Source of the DNA: DASZKW01 sp035552775
GTDB taxonomy: Bacteria > Actinomycetota > Acidimicrobiia > Acidimicrobiales > Palsa-688
Direction: 5' to 3'
DNA length: 13,406 bases
Assembly (NCBI GenBank): GCA_035552775.1
Contig: DASZKW010000090.1
Span: 1-13,406 of the forward strand
The notes beneath the pieces were generated by a model, which was not told the origin of the DNA, did not search any database, and worked only from the letters and a program-made list of their open reading frames with translations. A program made the translations under genes and the position numbers. Position 1 is the stretch's first letter. Each line of letters starts with the position of its first letter. Shown piece after piece: positions 6,451 through 13,406 of this stretch.

Positions 6451-6461
6451 CGACCCGATAG

Positions 6462-7957
6462 CTACGCGCCACCGAAGACCGCGAGGCGATCACCCGCCGG
6501 CACGTACAGGCGCCCTGTCGCGGCCGCAAGGGAGGGGAAAGAACCCACCACCGCGATGGAGGACCGCTCGCGGGGGGCTCCCGTCGTCTCGTCGTAGCCG
6601 ACCAACGCTCCGTTCCTGTCGACAGCCCAGACCCGGCCGCCGGCGATGATGGGCGGTCCGGGCCGGATCCCGGCCGCCCGCCACGCCACCTTCAGGCCGG
6701 GCCGGACGCCAGCGCGGCCGGGGCTGATGCGAATGGCGGACAGCCCGTCGAAGCAAGAGACCACCACCAGGTCACCGTCGACGGCGTCACCCCCGAAAGC
6801 GCCCCCGCACACCGGGATCGAGGCCAGCTGGCCGCCCACCCCTCCCAGGTGGGCAGCTGACAGCAGGTAGCCGACGCCCTCCTTGCCCACCTGGAACACC
6901 AGGCCGCCCGGGAGCAACGCCGGCGACGTGGACCCGAGATCTCTGTCGGTTGACGACAGGGCCGCGAAATCCGTTGGGGTGAAGGTGCCCTCGACCGCCA
7001 GGGCCGGCGAGAGGCGCACGACGCTGTCGGAGTCGTCCACCGCGTCGACCGGCGTGCCGTTGCCGGTGGCGACGTAGACGCTCCCGTCGGAGCCGACCAC
7101 CGGTCCGGGGGGAGCCCAGATGCCCCCCTCGCGCTCGGTAGGCGTCTCGTATGTGGACACCGGGCCCGTTGCCGACACGGGGAACCCGGCGACGTAGCCG
7201 TGGTAGTCCGAGCAGTCCCCGAACAGCCCCCCGTATGCCACGTACACCCTCGAGTTGGCCAACGCCAGAGCGGCCCGCTGCTGCTCGGCGCGGGGGTCGG
7301 CGCCCGCGGGGTCGGCCGGGCGCTGCCCGGTGACAGCACCGCTGGCGATGTCGATCGACCACAGCGTGTGATGGGCGGGCGCGCTGAAGGTCAGGACCCA
7401 CACTGTGGATGTGGAGGGATCGGCGACGGGCGTGCCGGTGATGCCGGACGGGCTCACGTCGCCGCATGGCAGTGAGCCACCACTCACGGGGGTGCCCAGG
7501 TGGCGCGTCCAGCGGAGCGCTCCCGTGTCGTCGTCGAACGCATAGACGGTGTCGTTCTCGGTGGCCACGATCACGGTGCGACCCACCACCAGCGGCTGGG
7601 CGTAGACATCGCCGTCGAGCGCCGGCGTGGTCCACTCCTGGCGCAGCGCACCCGCCGGCGGGGCCGTGGGGTCGACACCGCTTCGCGCCGCGTCGCGGTC
7701 GTAGGCCGACCACGATGCCCCGCCGGCGGGCGCCGCGGTGGTCGGCGCCCGTTGTGTGGAGGGCGCGGTCGTCGTCGCGCCTGTCGCCGTCGCCGTCGAC
7801 GCCGGCGGCAGGGTCACGGTGCTGGCGGTACCCGTCGCCTCCGTCGCTTTGGCGGGCGCCGCGCTGCGCGCATGCGACGAGCCGCAGGCGGCCAGGGCAG
7901 CGGCGCAGAGCGTCGCCGCCGCCAGCACCGCCACTCCGCGCCGCCCAGTGCCACGAT

Positions 7958-7961
<4 letters not shown>
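6462..7961 (-). CDS. Secreted lipoprotein with PQQ-type beta-propeller
   Basis: 499 residues from GTG 7961. GAGG in GGCGAGGCGACG lies 5 nt upstream. A signal peptide ends in the lipobox L23-A-A-C26, so the mature protein is lipid-anchored on the outer face of the membrane. Residues 27-80 are a Ser/Thr/Ala linker. The rest is a PQQ/YVTN-like propeller with blade motifs such as VIVATENDTVYAFDDDTGALRW, VYVATGNG, GRVWAVDRNGALVGYDETTGA and GRLYVPAGDRLAVFGG. Four later cysteines (in SLPCGDVSP, FGDCSDYHG, IPVCGGAFG and VVSCFDG) could form disulfides. Related proteins include BamB-like scaffolds and quinoprotein dehydrogenases. I see no clear cofactor residues, so a binding or scaffold role is as likely as an enzyme. 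Its start overlaps the ABC-F stop by 4 nt (GTGA), so translation is probably coupled. It converges with the 3D gene, with 11 bp between stops. Confidence 0.87.
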
Positions 7962-9748
<1,787 letters not shown>

Positions 9749-9758
9749 AGGGTGAACG

Positions 9759-9764
9759 AGGCTA
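9759..9764 (-). promoter_or_regulatory. Candidate -10 of the ABC-F gene
   Basis: TAGCCT on the minus strand lies 10 nt before GTG 9748, with no Shine-Dalgarno between. A start 7 nt downstream would leave a 3-nt leader. It is weaker than the other leaderless sites in the window because the spacing is not exact. Confidence 0.35.
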
Positions 9765-9788
9765 CCGGCGATGCCCGCGACGCAGTTT

Positions 9789-9880
9789 AGGGTCCGGCGC
9801 CGAACTACTTTCACTCTCGCGGGGACGTTTGGCCCGGTCAGCGGCGGGGCCACTGTCCAAGTAGTTCGGCGCCGGACCCT
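9789..9880 (+). repeat. 92-bp palindromic element, copy 1
   Basis: Two perfect 22-bp inverted arms (9789-9810 and 9859-9880) contain GGTCCGGCGCCGAACTACTT and its complement, separated by a 48-bp asymmetric core. A second copy of one arm and the core lies in opposite orientation at 10934-11019; over 68 bp only three bases differ. The element fills the ABC-F/hemH intergenic space and ends exactly where the hemH -10 hexamer begins. It has no coding capacity of its own. It looks like a MITE, a REP/REPIN-type dispersed palindrome, or a structured RNA/DNA site. Confidence 0.88.
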
Positions 9881-9886
9881 TAGGCT
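9881..9886 (+). promoter_or_regulatory. -10 hexamer of a leaderless promoter (hemH)
   Basis: TAGGCT is followed by 7 nt (CGTCGAC) and then GTG 9894, with no Shine-Dalgarno. The hexamer abuts the right arm of the palindromic element, so the -35 region of hemH lies inside the element. Confidence 0.6.
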
Positions 9887-9893
9887 CGTCGAC

Positions 9894-10964
9894 GTGGTCC
9901 CGGCCCCGCCTTACGACGCCGTGGTCGTCGTGTCCTTCGGTGGCCCCGAGGGTCCCGACGACGTGATGCCGTTCCTGGAGAATGTGCTGCGGGGCCGGTC
10001 GGTGCCCCGGGCGCGCGTCGAGGAGGTCGCCGAGCACTACCGCATCTTCGGTGGGGTCTCTCCCATCAACGGCATCAACCGGGCGCTGGTGTCCGCCCTC
10101 ACCGCCGAGCTTGTCGGGGCCGGTCACGACCTGCCCGTGTATTGGGGCAACCGCAACTGGCGGCCGTACCTCGCCGACGAGGTCAGGCGGATGCGCGACG
10201 ACGGGGTCCGGCGGGCGCTGGCCTTCGTGACATCCGCGTACGGGTCCTACAGCAGCTGCCGCCAGTACCTCGACGACATCGACGCCGCCCGGGCGGCGAC
10301 CGGCGACGGGGCGCCAGCGATCGACAAGCTCCGGTTGTTCTACAACCATCCCCGCTTCTTCGAGGTGTGGGTCGAGTCGCTCGACCGGGCGCTGACCTCG
10401 GCGGGGGGGGAGCCGGCAGTGCTCTTCAGCGCCCACAGCATCCCGGTGGCCATGGCGTCCACGTGCGGCTACGAGGCCCAGCTGACCGAGACGGCGCGCC
10501 TGGTCGCCTCCGGGGCGGGGCTGGCCGGCGAGGGCCTGGCCGGCTGGCAGATGGTGTGGCAGAGCGGCTCCGGCCCTCCGGGCCAGCCGTGGCTCGAACC
10601 GGATCTGACGACGGCTATCGAGTCGCTCCCGGAAGGGACCGAGGCGGTGGTCGTGGCGCCGATCGGCTTCGTGTCGGATCACATGGAAGTGGTCTACGAC
10701 ATCGACCACCAGGCCGCGGCGGTCGCCGCACGGCGGGGACTGCGACTCGTGCGAGCGGCCACGCCGGGGACCGATCCCCGCTTCGTCACAATGATCCGCG
10801 AGCTGATCGAGGAGCGACTCGATCCCGCGTCGCCCCGCCCGTCCCCGGGATCGCTCGCTACACCCCCCGTCTGCACGCCCGGTTGTTGCCCGCGACCGGT
10901 CCGGCCCGCTGAGAAGAAGGCCGCTTCGGGGCAAGTGTTCGGCGCCGAACTACTTGGACAGTAG
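9894..10964 (+). CDS. hemH: Ferrochelatase (actinobacterial, coproporphyrin type)
   Basis: 356 residues. It inserts Fe2+ into a porphyrin; in Actinomycetota the known substrate is coproporphyrin III (CpfC), and the product is later decarboxylated to heme. Seen: SFGGPEGPDDVMPFLENVLRG; HYRIFGGVSPINGIN; WGNRNW; TSAYGSYSSCRQYLDDI; the catalytic histidine in FSAHSIP (H181); QSGSGPPGQPWLEPD; and GFVSDHMEVVYDIDHQ with acidic E265. Cysteines C327, C331 and C332 (CTPGCC) near the C-terminus, with an internal cysteine (C122 or C191), fit the [2Fe-2S] site reported in actinobacterial ferrochelatases. The start GTG 9894 is set by the leaderless promoter and the family's usual N-terminus. The last nine residues and the stop are encoded by copy 2 of the palindromic element. 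No other heme genes are nearby. Confidence 0.95.
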   Translation: MVPAPPYDAVVVVSFGGPEGPDDVMPFLENVLRGRSVPRARVEEVAEHYRIFGGVSPINGINRALVSALTAELVGAGHDLPVYWGNRNWRPYLADEVRRMRDDGVRRALAFVTSAYGSYSSCRQYLDDIDAARAATGDGAPAIDKLRLFYNHPRFFEVWVESLDRALTSAGGEPAVLFSAHSIPVAMASTCGYEAQLTETARLVASGAGLAGEGLAGWQMVWQSGSGPPGQPWLEPDLTTAIESLPEGTEAVVVAPIGFVSDHMEVVYDIDHQAAAVAARRGLRLVRAATPGTDPRFVTMIRELIEERLDPASPRPSPGSLATPPVCTPGCCPRPVRPAEKKAASGQVFGAELLGQ

Positions 10965-11019
10965 CCCCGCCGCTGACCAGGCCAAACGTCCCCGCAAGAG
11001 TGAAAGTGGTTGGGGTGCC
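10934..11019 (-). repeat. Palindromic element, copy 2 (inverted)
   Basis: From 10940 to 11007 this matches the reverse complement of copy 1 with three substitutions in 68 bp. The outer arm is degraded (GTGGTTGGGGTGCC where copy 1 has GTAGTTCGGCGCC) but can still pair in plus-strand RNA through G-U wobbles. The element supplies the hemH stop codon at 10962-10964. Together the two copies bracket hemH in inverted orientation. Confidence 0.87.
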
Positions 11020-11041
11020 GTGAAGGAGCGTGGCACCAACC
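11008..11041 (+). terminator. Hairpin downstream of hemH
   Basis: GGTT-GG-GGTGCC (11008-11019) pairs with GGCACC-AACC (11032-11041) around a 12-nt loop, leaving a two-base bulge. It shares its left arm with the degraded arm of copy 2, so the two folds are mutually exclusive. There is no T-run. It may end or stabilise the hemH transcript. Confidence 0.35.
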
Positions 11042-11276
11042 GACAAGTAGGGGCTATGAATGCTCGCCGTGCGGCGCCCCAGTGGGGCTGCTGAGGGCCA
11101 GCCTGCGCCCGCTCAACCGGGGCGCGTTTGCGGTGTTCGTACTACTTGGCCTGCGACGAGGAACGGTGCAGGATCCTGAACGACCGGCTGTCCCACTGGT
11201 CCTTCGGGGCCGGTCGAGGCTCCGAGGTTCACCCTGCTTGTGGGACTCGGCGTCGGCGGTGGAGCACTGACCGAGT
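11042..11276. other. Stretch with no supportable gene
   Basis: Open frames here are short (under 100 codons) and have no recognisable domain or ribosome-binding site. Together with the copy-2 element this leaves about 300 bases without a gene between hemH and the next remnant. It looks like eroded accessory DNA. Confidence 0.5.
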
Positions 11277-11380
11277 TACCAAGGCAAGCGTTGCTACGTC
11301 GACTCCCCGAGGAACGAAGGTCCAGGTAAACTGTCCGAGCCGGCGAGAGCATTGTCGACGTAGCAACGCTCGCCTTTGTA
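11277..11380. repeat. Inverted repeat with 27-bp arms
   Basis: Arms at 11277-11303 and 11354-11380 match at 25 of 27 positions, with a perfect inner core GCGTTGCTACGTCGAC, around a 50-bp spacer. The sequence is unrelated to the element flanking hemH. Read inward from either side it encodes Y-x-G-x-R-C-Y-V-D. The right arm begins at the point where the phosphotransferase-like frame should end, so it may be an insertion there. Confidence 0.8.
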
Positions 11381-11650
11381 GGCCCCGGCAAGACGCAGTC
11401 GGTCGACGGCCTCAATCTTGAGATGGCGAAGGACGGGTCCGCCGTCGGCTCGGAGCGCCGCCTTCTTGGCGTTGAAGGCTCTTGCCCATAACCCGGCTGC
11501 CCCGGTCACTTGACGTTGATCGTCGTCCCAGGGGGCACCTCGGGCTTCTTCGTAGGCTGCGATGAAGGCGCCGGTCTCCTCCAGGGTTGCCGCCTCGCCA
11601 GGGGCTCCGGTGGCGGGGAAGACGGCGGCAGCGGCACCGACTAAGGGTCG
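11294..11650 (-). pseudogene. Aminoglycoside-phosphotransferase-like gene, C-terminal remnant
   Basis: On the minus strand about 90 residues match the end of an APH/choline-kinase-type phosphotransferase. They run from LVGAAAAVFPATG through ATLEETGAFIAAYEEARGAPW and TGAAGLWARAFNAKKAALR to VDRLRLAGA. The AAGLW-x-RAFNAKKAAL block is the characteristic C-terminal helix of many actinobacterial members. The N-terminal kinase lobe, the HxDxxxxN loop and the DxD metal site are missing: upstream the frame turns into unrelated sequence. Downstream the natural end is replaced by the inverted repeat, and the frame stops at a TAG in its left arm. No start or ribosome-binding site is visible. The family call rests on remembered motif patterns. 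Confidence 0.6.
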
Positions 11651-11794
11651 ACTCAACAGTAAGTTCTGTGTTCGAGGCGCACCTCTGGAGTCATCGGTGA
11701 TCAGGAGCAGTCTCCGGTGTGATCGTCGATCGTGACGATTCCTTGTAGGGCAAAGGATTCCCTGACCCTGGGCGGAGTAGGCCCGGTTGACACG
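11651..11794. other. Non-coding junction between remnants
   Basis: This joins the phosphotransferase remnant to the transposase remnant. It holds a small dyad, ATCGTC-GATCGT-GACGAT, near 11727-11744 and no supportable gene. Base composition is lower in GC than in the housekeeping genes. Confidence 0.4.
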
Positions 11795-11933
11795 ACCGCC
11801 TCCCATTGGGAGCCGATGAGGTCCTGGTTGACCCGCTGGCGCAGCAGCGGCCCGGCGTGAGGGTAGGCGCCAGGTCTTTGGCCGGGCCGAGCCGGTAGAG
11901 GCGTCGGCTGGGCAGGTCGCGGATGCGGACGGG
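11795..11933 (-). pseudogene. Tn3-family transposase (TnpA) fragment, frameshifted
   Basis: Two adjacent minus-strand frames together resemble a conserved stretch of the TnpA catalytic domain of Tn3-family elements. PVRIRDLPSRRLYRLGPAKD lies in one frame (11873-11933). YPHAGPLLRQRVNQDLIGSQ followed by WEAVV lies in another (11795-11860). Family members typically read PRIRDL..RLY.......Y..L.PLL...IN..LI...WD..LR, in that order. A frameshift near 11862-11870 separates the halves, and the similarity ends after EAVV, so only about 45-50 residues of a protein of roughly 1000 survive. No terminal repeats or resolvase were found beside it. Confidence 0.6.
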
Positions 11934-11969
11934 CCGGGCCGAGCTCGCCCAAGGCGGCGGCTGGTCGGT

Positions 11970-12075
11970 TTTGATATCCGGGATGGGCTTCGGCCCAGGC
12001 GAGGACGTCCTGGCGTCGCAACAGCGGACGTCCGGTGTCAGTCCGTCCGACGTAGGGAAGCGCCCGGTCGCGCGG
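11970..12075 (-). pseudogene. Helix-turn-helix (excisionase/MerR-like) fragment
   Basis: The minus strand reads RALPYVGRTDTGRPLLRRQDVLAWAEAHPG. The pattern of a Gly-Arg-Pro turn, then LLRRxDVxAWAExHPG, resembles the wing and last helix of small actinobacterial DNA-binding proteins of the AlpA/excisionase type. The recognition helix and any start codon are missing, and the frame runs on into the transposase remnant without a natural end. This is a low-confidence family call on a short fragment. Confidence 0.4.
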
Positions 12076-12112
12076 GGCTGCCGCTGCACCTGTTCTGGTC
12101 CCACATCCTTTC

Positions 12113-12664
12113 TTACGGAGGGGTCAGATCGAGGTGCATTGTCCGGTGAGCGACGGTCAGGTCGATGTTGGCAATGGTCGTGGTCGCCTGTCCGCTGGCG
12201 AAGTCGTGAACTTCGAAAATCACTTCGCGCTGCGGTCCGGCAAGGTCGACGAGCAGGTACAGACCGGCGCCGCCGAGGCGGTAGTCATCGAGTTTGCGGG
12301 TCCGATCAACCATCCGCGTCGACGGGGAACCGACCTCTACGACCAGCAGGGGCGGTGGGTCCAGGTGGAGATCACCGGCTCGGGTCCAGCCCGGGGCGAC
12401 CACCGCCAGGTCAGGCACGTTGACATAGCCGCTACCGCCTGGTGCTTTCCAGGCCAGGCCATTGGAGCGGACACATCCTCCCGGTAGTCCGAGTTGCCGT
12501 ACGGCTTGGTCGTGGAGGACCGCCACTGCCGTCTCGTGGTCATCGGTGGCGGGTGACACGATCAGGCTGCCCCATGGGTCGAGTTCGAGATGGGCGATCC
12601 CGAGCTCGTCACGGAGCCGGTCGAGGTCTCCTTCGCTGTAACCAGCTGTCACCGCGAACGCCAT
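12113..12664 (-). CDS. Uma2 family protein (PD-(D/E)XK fold)
   Basis: 183 residues of the Uma2/DUF820 family, predicted nucleases of the restriction-endonuclease fold, common in multiple copies in actinobacteria and cyanobacteria. The likely active site is intact: D85 in NVPDLAVV, E110 in PPLLVVEVGSPSTRMVDR, and K124 in TRKLDDYRLGGAGLYLLVD. The N-terminal helix YSEGDLDRLRDELG and strand HLELDPWGSLIVSP also fit. The start is ATG 12664, because TACGCT lies exactly 7 nt upstream and no Shine-Dalgarno is present. It is divergent from the J-domain gene. Downstream it runs into the transposase/HTH remnants, which suggests that it borders or belongs to the accessory patch. Its biological role is not known for the family in general. 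Confidence 0.9.
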   Translation of the reverse strand: MAFAVTAGYSEGDLDRLRDELGIAHLELDPWGSLIVSPATDDHETAVAVLHDQAVRQLGLPGGCVRSNGLAWKAPGGSGYVNVPDLAVVAPGWTRAGDLHLDPPPLLVVEVGSPSTRMVDRTRKLDDYRLGGAGLYLLVDLAGPQREVIFEVHDFASGQATTTIANIDLTVAHRTMHLDLTPP

Positions 12665-12671
12665 CGACCCC

Positions 12672-12677
12672 AGCGTA
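12672..12677 (-). promoter_or_regulatory. -10 hexamer of a leaderless promoter (Uma2 gene)
   Basis: On the minus strand TACGCT is followed by 7 nt (GGGGTCG) and then ATG 12664, with no Shine-Dalgarno. Confidence 0.5.
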
Positions 12678-12725
12678 CTAGTGACCCGACCCAGCGCCGA
12701 AGCCGAAGTGGTCACACCGCCGTCG

Positions 12726-12731
12726 TACGGT
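12726..12731 (+). promoter_or_regulatory. -10 hexamer of a leaderless promoter (J-domain gene)
   Basis: TACGGT is followed by 7 nt (ACGGCCT) and then GTG 12739, with no Shine-Dalgarno. It decides the start. The Uma2 and J-domain promoters face apart within the 74-bp intergenic region. Confidence 0.55.
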
Positions 12732-12738
12732 ACGGCCT

Positions 12739-13272
12739 GTGGCGGTGCGCCAGACCGACTACGACGAGCTGCTGGGGATCGACCCGGCTGCGTGTCAACG
12801 GTCATCGGGCGACGAGGTGCGCTCGGCCTATCGACGCCTGATCCGTGTCGGGCATCCCGATGTCGGTGGCACCGACGGCTTTGCCCGGCTGCTGCAAGAG
12901 GCCTACGAGACTCTCGCCGACTCGCGCCAGCGAGCCCCCTACGACGCGGCGCGCAGCGGCGCGGTCCGGGAGCAGACCCACCGCGGGGAGCCGGGGTCCA
13001 CTTGGCCACCACCCGCCTCCCGCCGGCCTCGTCGGCGACGGTCCCGTCTCAGTGTCGGCAAGGTGGTCCGGCTGTTGTTCATGGTGTGGATGCTCGCAGT
13101 GACCGCCGGCGATCTCGTCTCGTCGTCCTACCGGCGGCTGGGATTGTTCCTCACCGGGCTGCGGGCCATCGGATTGCTGCGCCGCTGGCGGCGACAGCGC
13201 CGGATGCGGCGTCTTTACGGTCGGCAAGGAGGCTTCCTATTGGGGGAGTTGGTGGAGAAAAAGTGCCCCTGA
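12739..13272 (+). CDS. J-domain protein with one membrane segment
   Basis: 177 residues from GTG 12739. An N-terminal J domain (about 6-72) has YDELLGI, the helix VRSAYRRLIRVGHPD with the HPD motif (39-41) that stimulates Hsp70/DnaK ATPase, and FARLLQEAYETLADSRQRAPYD. A basic, proline-rich linker (90-103) leads to a single hydrophobic segment (about 109-124, VVRLLFMVWMLAVTAG), then a basic tail (LLRRWRRQRRMRRLYGRQGG). There is no Gly/Phe region or zinc-finger domain, so it is a class C (type III) J protein, probably anchored with the J domain in the cytosol to recruit DnaK to the membrane. Residue 38 is Gly and the HPD loop reads GHPDVGGT. No Hsp70 gene is present. Confidence 0.88.
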   Translation: MAVRQTDYDELLGIDPAACQRSSGDEVRSAYRRLIRVGHPDVGGTDGFARLLQEAYETLADSRQRAPYDAARSGAVREQTHRGEPGSTWPPPASRRPRRRRSRLSVGKVVRLLFMVWMLAVTAGDLVSSSYRRLGLFLTGLRAIGLLRRWRRQRRMRRLYGRQGGFLLGELVEKKCP

Positions 13273-13406
13273 GCAGGGACGGTAAGGATCCGGTAAGCCC
13301 GGGCGCGACGGTGGCGCTCAGTGGATGGACGAGCGCAAGTGGGAGCAAGGAGGTGGGCGATGGAGCTGACGAGTGGAGTCGAGCGCCGGGTAACTTCGGG
13401 GCGTTC
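13263..13406 (+). CDS. Alternative partial frame at right edge
   Basis: GTG 13263 has GGAG 5 nt upstream (13254-13257), overlaps the J-domain stop by 10 nt, and the frame stays open to the edge (VPLSRDGKDPVSPGATVALS...). Third-position GC is lower than in neighbouring genes and no motif is recognised. It competes with the frame starting at 13360; only one is likely real. Confidence 0.25.
   Translation, partial: MPLSRDGKDPVSPGATVALSGWTSASGSKEVGDGADEWSRAPGNFGAF
13360..13406 (+). CDS. Start of an unidentified gene, cut by right edge
   Basis: ATG 13360 has a near-perfect Shine-Dalgarno, AAGGAGGT (13347-13354), with GGAGG ending 6 nt before the start. Fifteen codons are visible (MELTSGVERRVTSGR), too few to assign. 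This is the best ribosome-binding site in the last 150 bp and the preferred start of the next gene. Confidence 0.45.
   Translation, partial: MELTSGVERRVTSGR

Noticed and set aside
9789..9880. Integron attC site
   Set aside because: The 92-bp palindrome has arms with GCCGAAC/GTTCGGC, near but not matching RYYYAAC/GTTRRRY. The arms pair perfectly without the extrahelical bases that attC needs, and no integrase is present.
9771..9893. N-terminal extension of ferrochelatase through the palindromic element
   Set aside because: The frame is open and starts with ATG, but the peptide (TTFTLAGTFG...) is a translation of the repeat and recurs antisense at copy 2. The leaderless signal and family N-terminus place the start at 9894.
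10140..10912. 256-codon frame inside hemH
   Set aside because: It is a shifted shadow of hemH with Arg/Gly-rich composition and no domain.
11691..12104. Minus-strand genes of 106-137 codons over the transposase remnant
   Set aside because: Recognisable TnpA similarity switches from one frame to another, so neither frame is an intact gene; no ribosome-binding site or leaderless signal precedes them.

Overview
The window looks like a chromosomal segment of a high-GC actinobacterium, most likely Acidimicrobiia or a near relative. Three things point there: strong GC bias at third codon positions, an actinobacterial-type ferrochelatase with C-terminal cysteines, and a secreted protein built of GIAAT..G.GYWLVA.DGGIF.FGDA repeats, which are common in Acidimicrobiia. 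At least five genes also begin exactly 7 nt after a TANNNT hexamer, the signature of leaderless actinobacterial transcripts. The assignment is inference from style, not from a marker gene.

Layout. 1-366 (-): start of a Pro/Trp-rich membrane protein that runs off the left edge. 449-2173 (-): argS, divergent from a stand-alone ABC ATPase (2249-3091, +). 3103-3384 (-): small unknown protein. 3489-4307 (-): a crotonase-family protein, divergent from a NifU-domain Fe-S protein (4362-4724, +). 4743-4905: a regulatory region with a perfect TGTGA-N6-TCACA (CRP/GlxR-type) site, an AT-rich promoter and a leader whose last hairpin buries the Shine-Dalgarno of the next gene. 4906-6450 (+): a secreted 3D-domain wall protein with an unusual repetitive N-terminus and five 42-residue repeats. 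6462-7961 (-): a PQQ-propeller lipoprotein, whose start overlaps the stop of a Uup-like ABC-F ATPase (7958-9748, -). 9894-10964 (+): hemH/cpfC (ferrochelatase), bounded on both sides by inverted copies of the same ~70-90 bp palindromic element.

10965-12112 is an accessory scar. It holds the second copy of the hemH-flanking element, a second unrelated inverted repeat, the C-terminal end of an aminoglycoside-phosphotransferase-like gene, a frameshifted piece of a Tn3-family transposase and a helix-turn-helix fragment. 12113-12664 (-) is a Uma2-family (PD-(D/E)XK fold) protein, divergent from a short membrane-anchored J-domain protein (12739-13272, +). A further gene probably starts near the right edge.

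Most genes are housekeeping and independently transcribed; the only clear translational coupling is ABC-F to lipoprotein (4-nt overlap). The parts most worth following up are the palindromic element flanking hemH, and the CRP site plus Shine-Dalgarno-sequestering leader in front of the wall-hydrolase-like gene.
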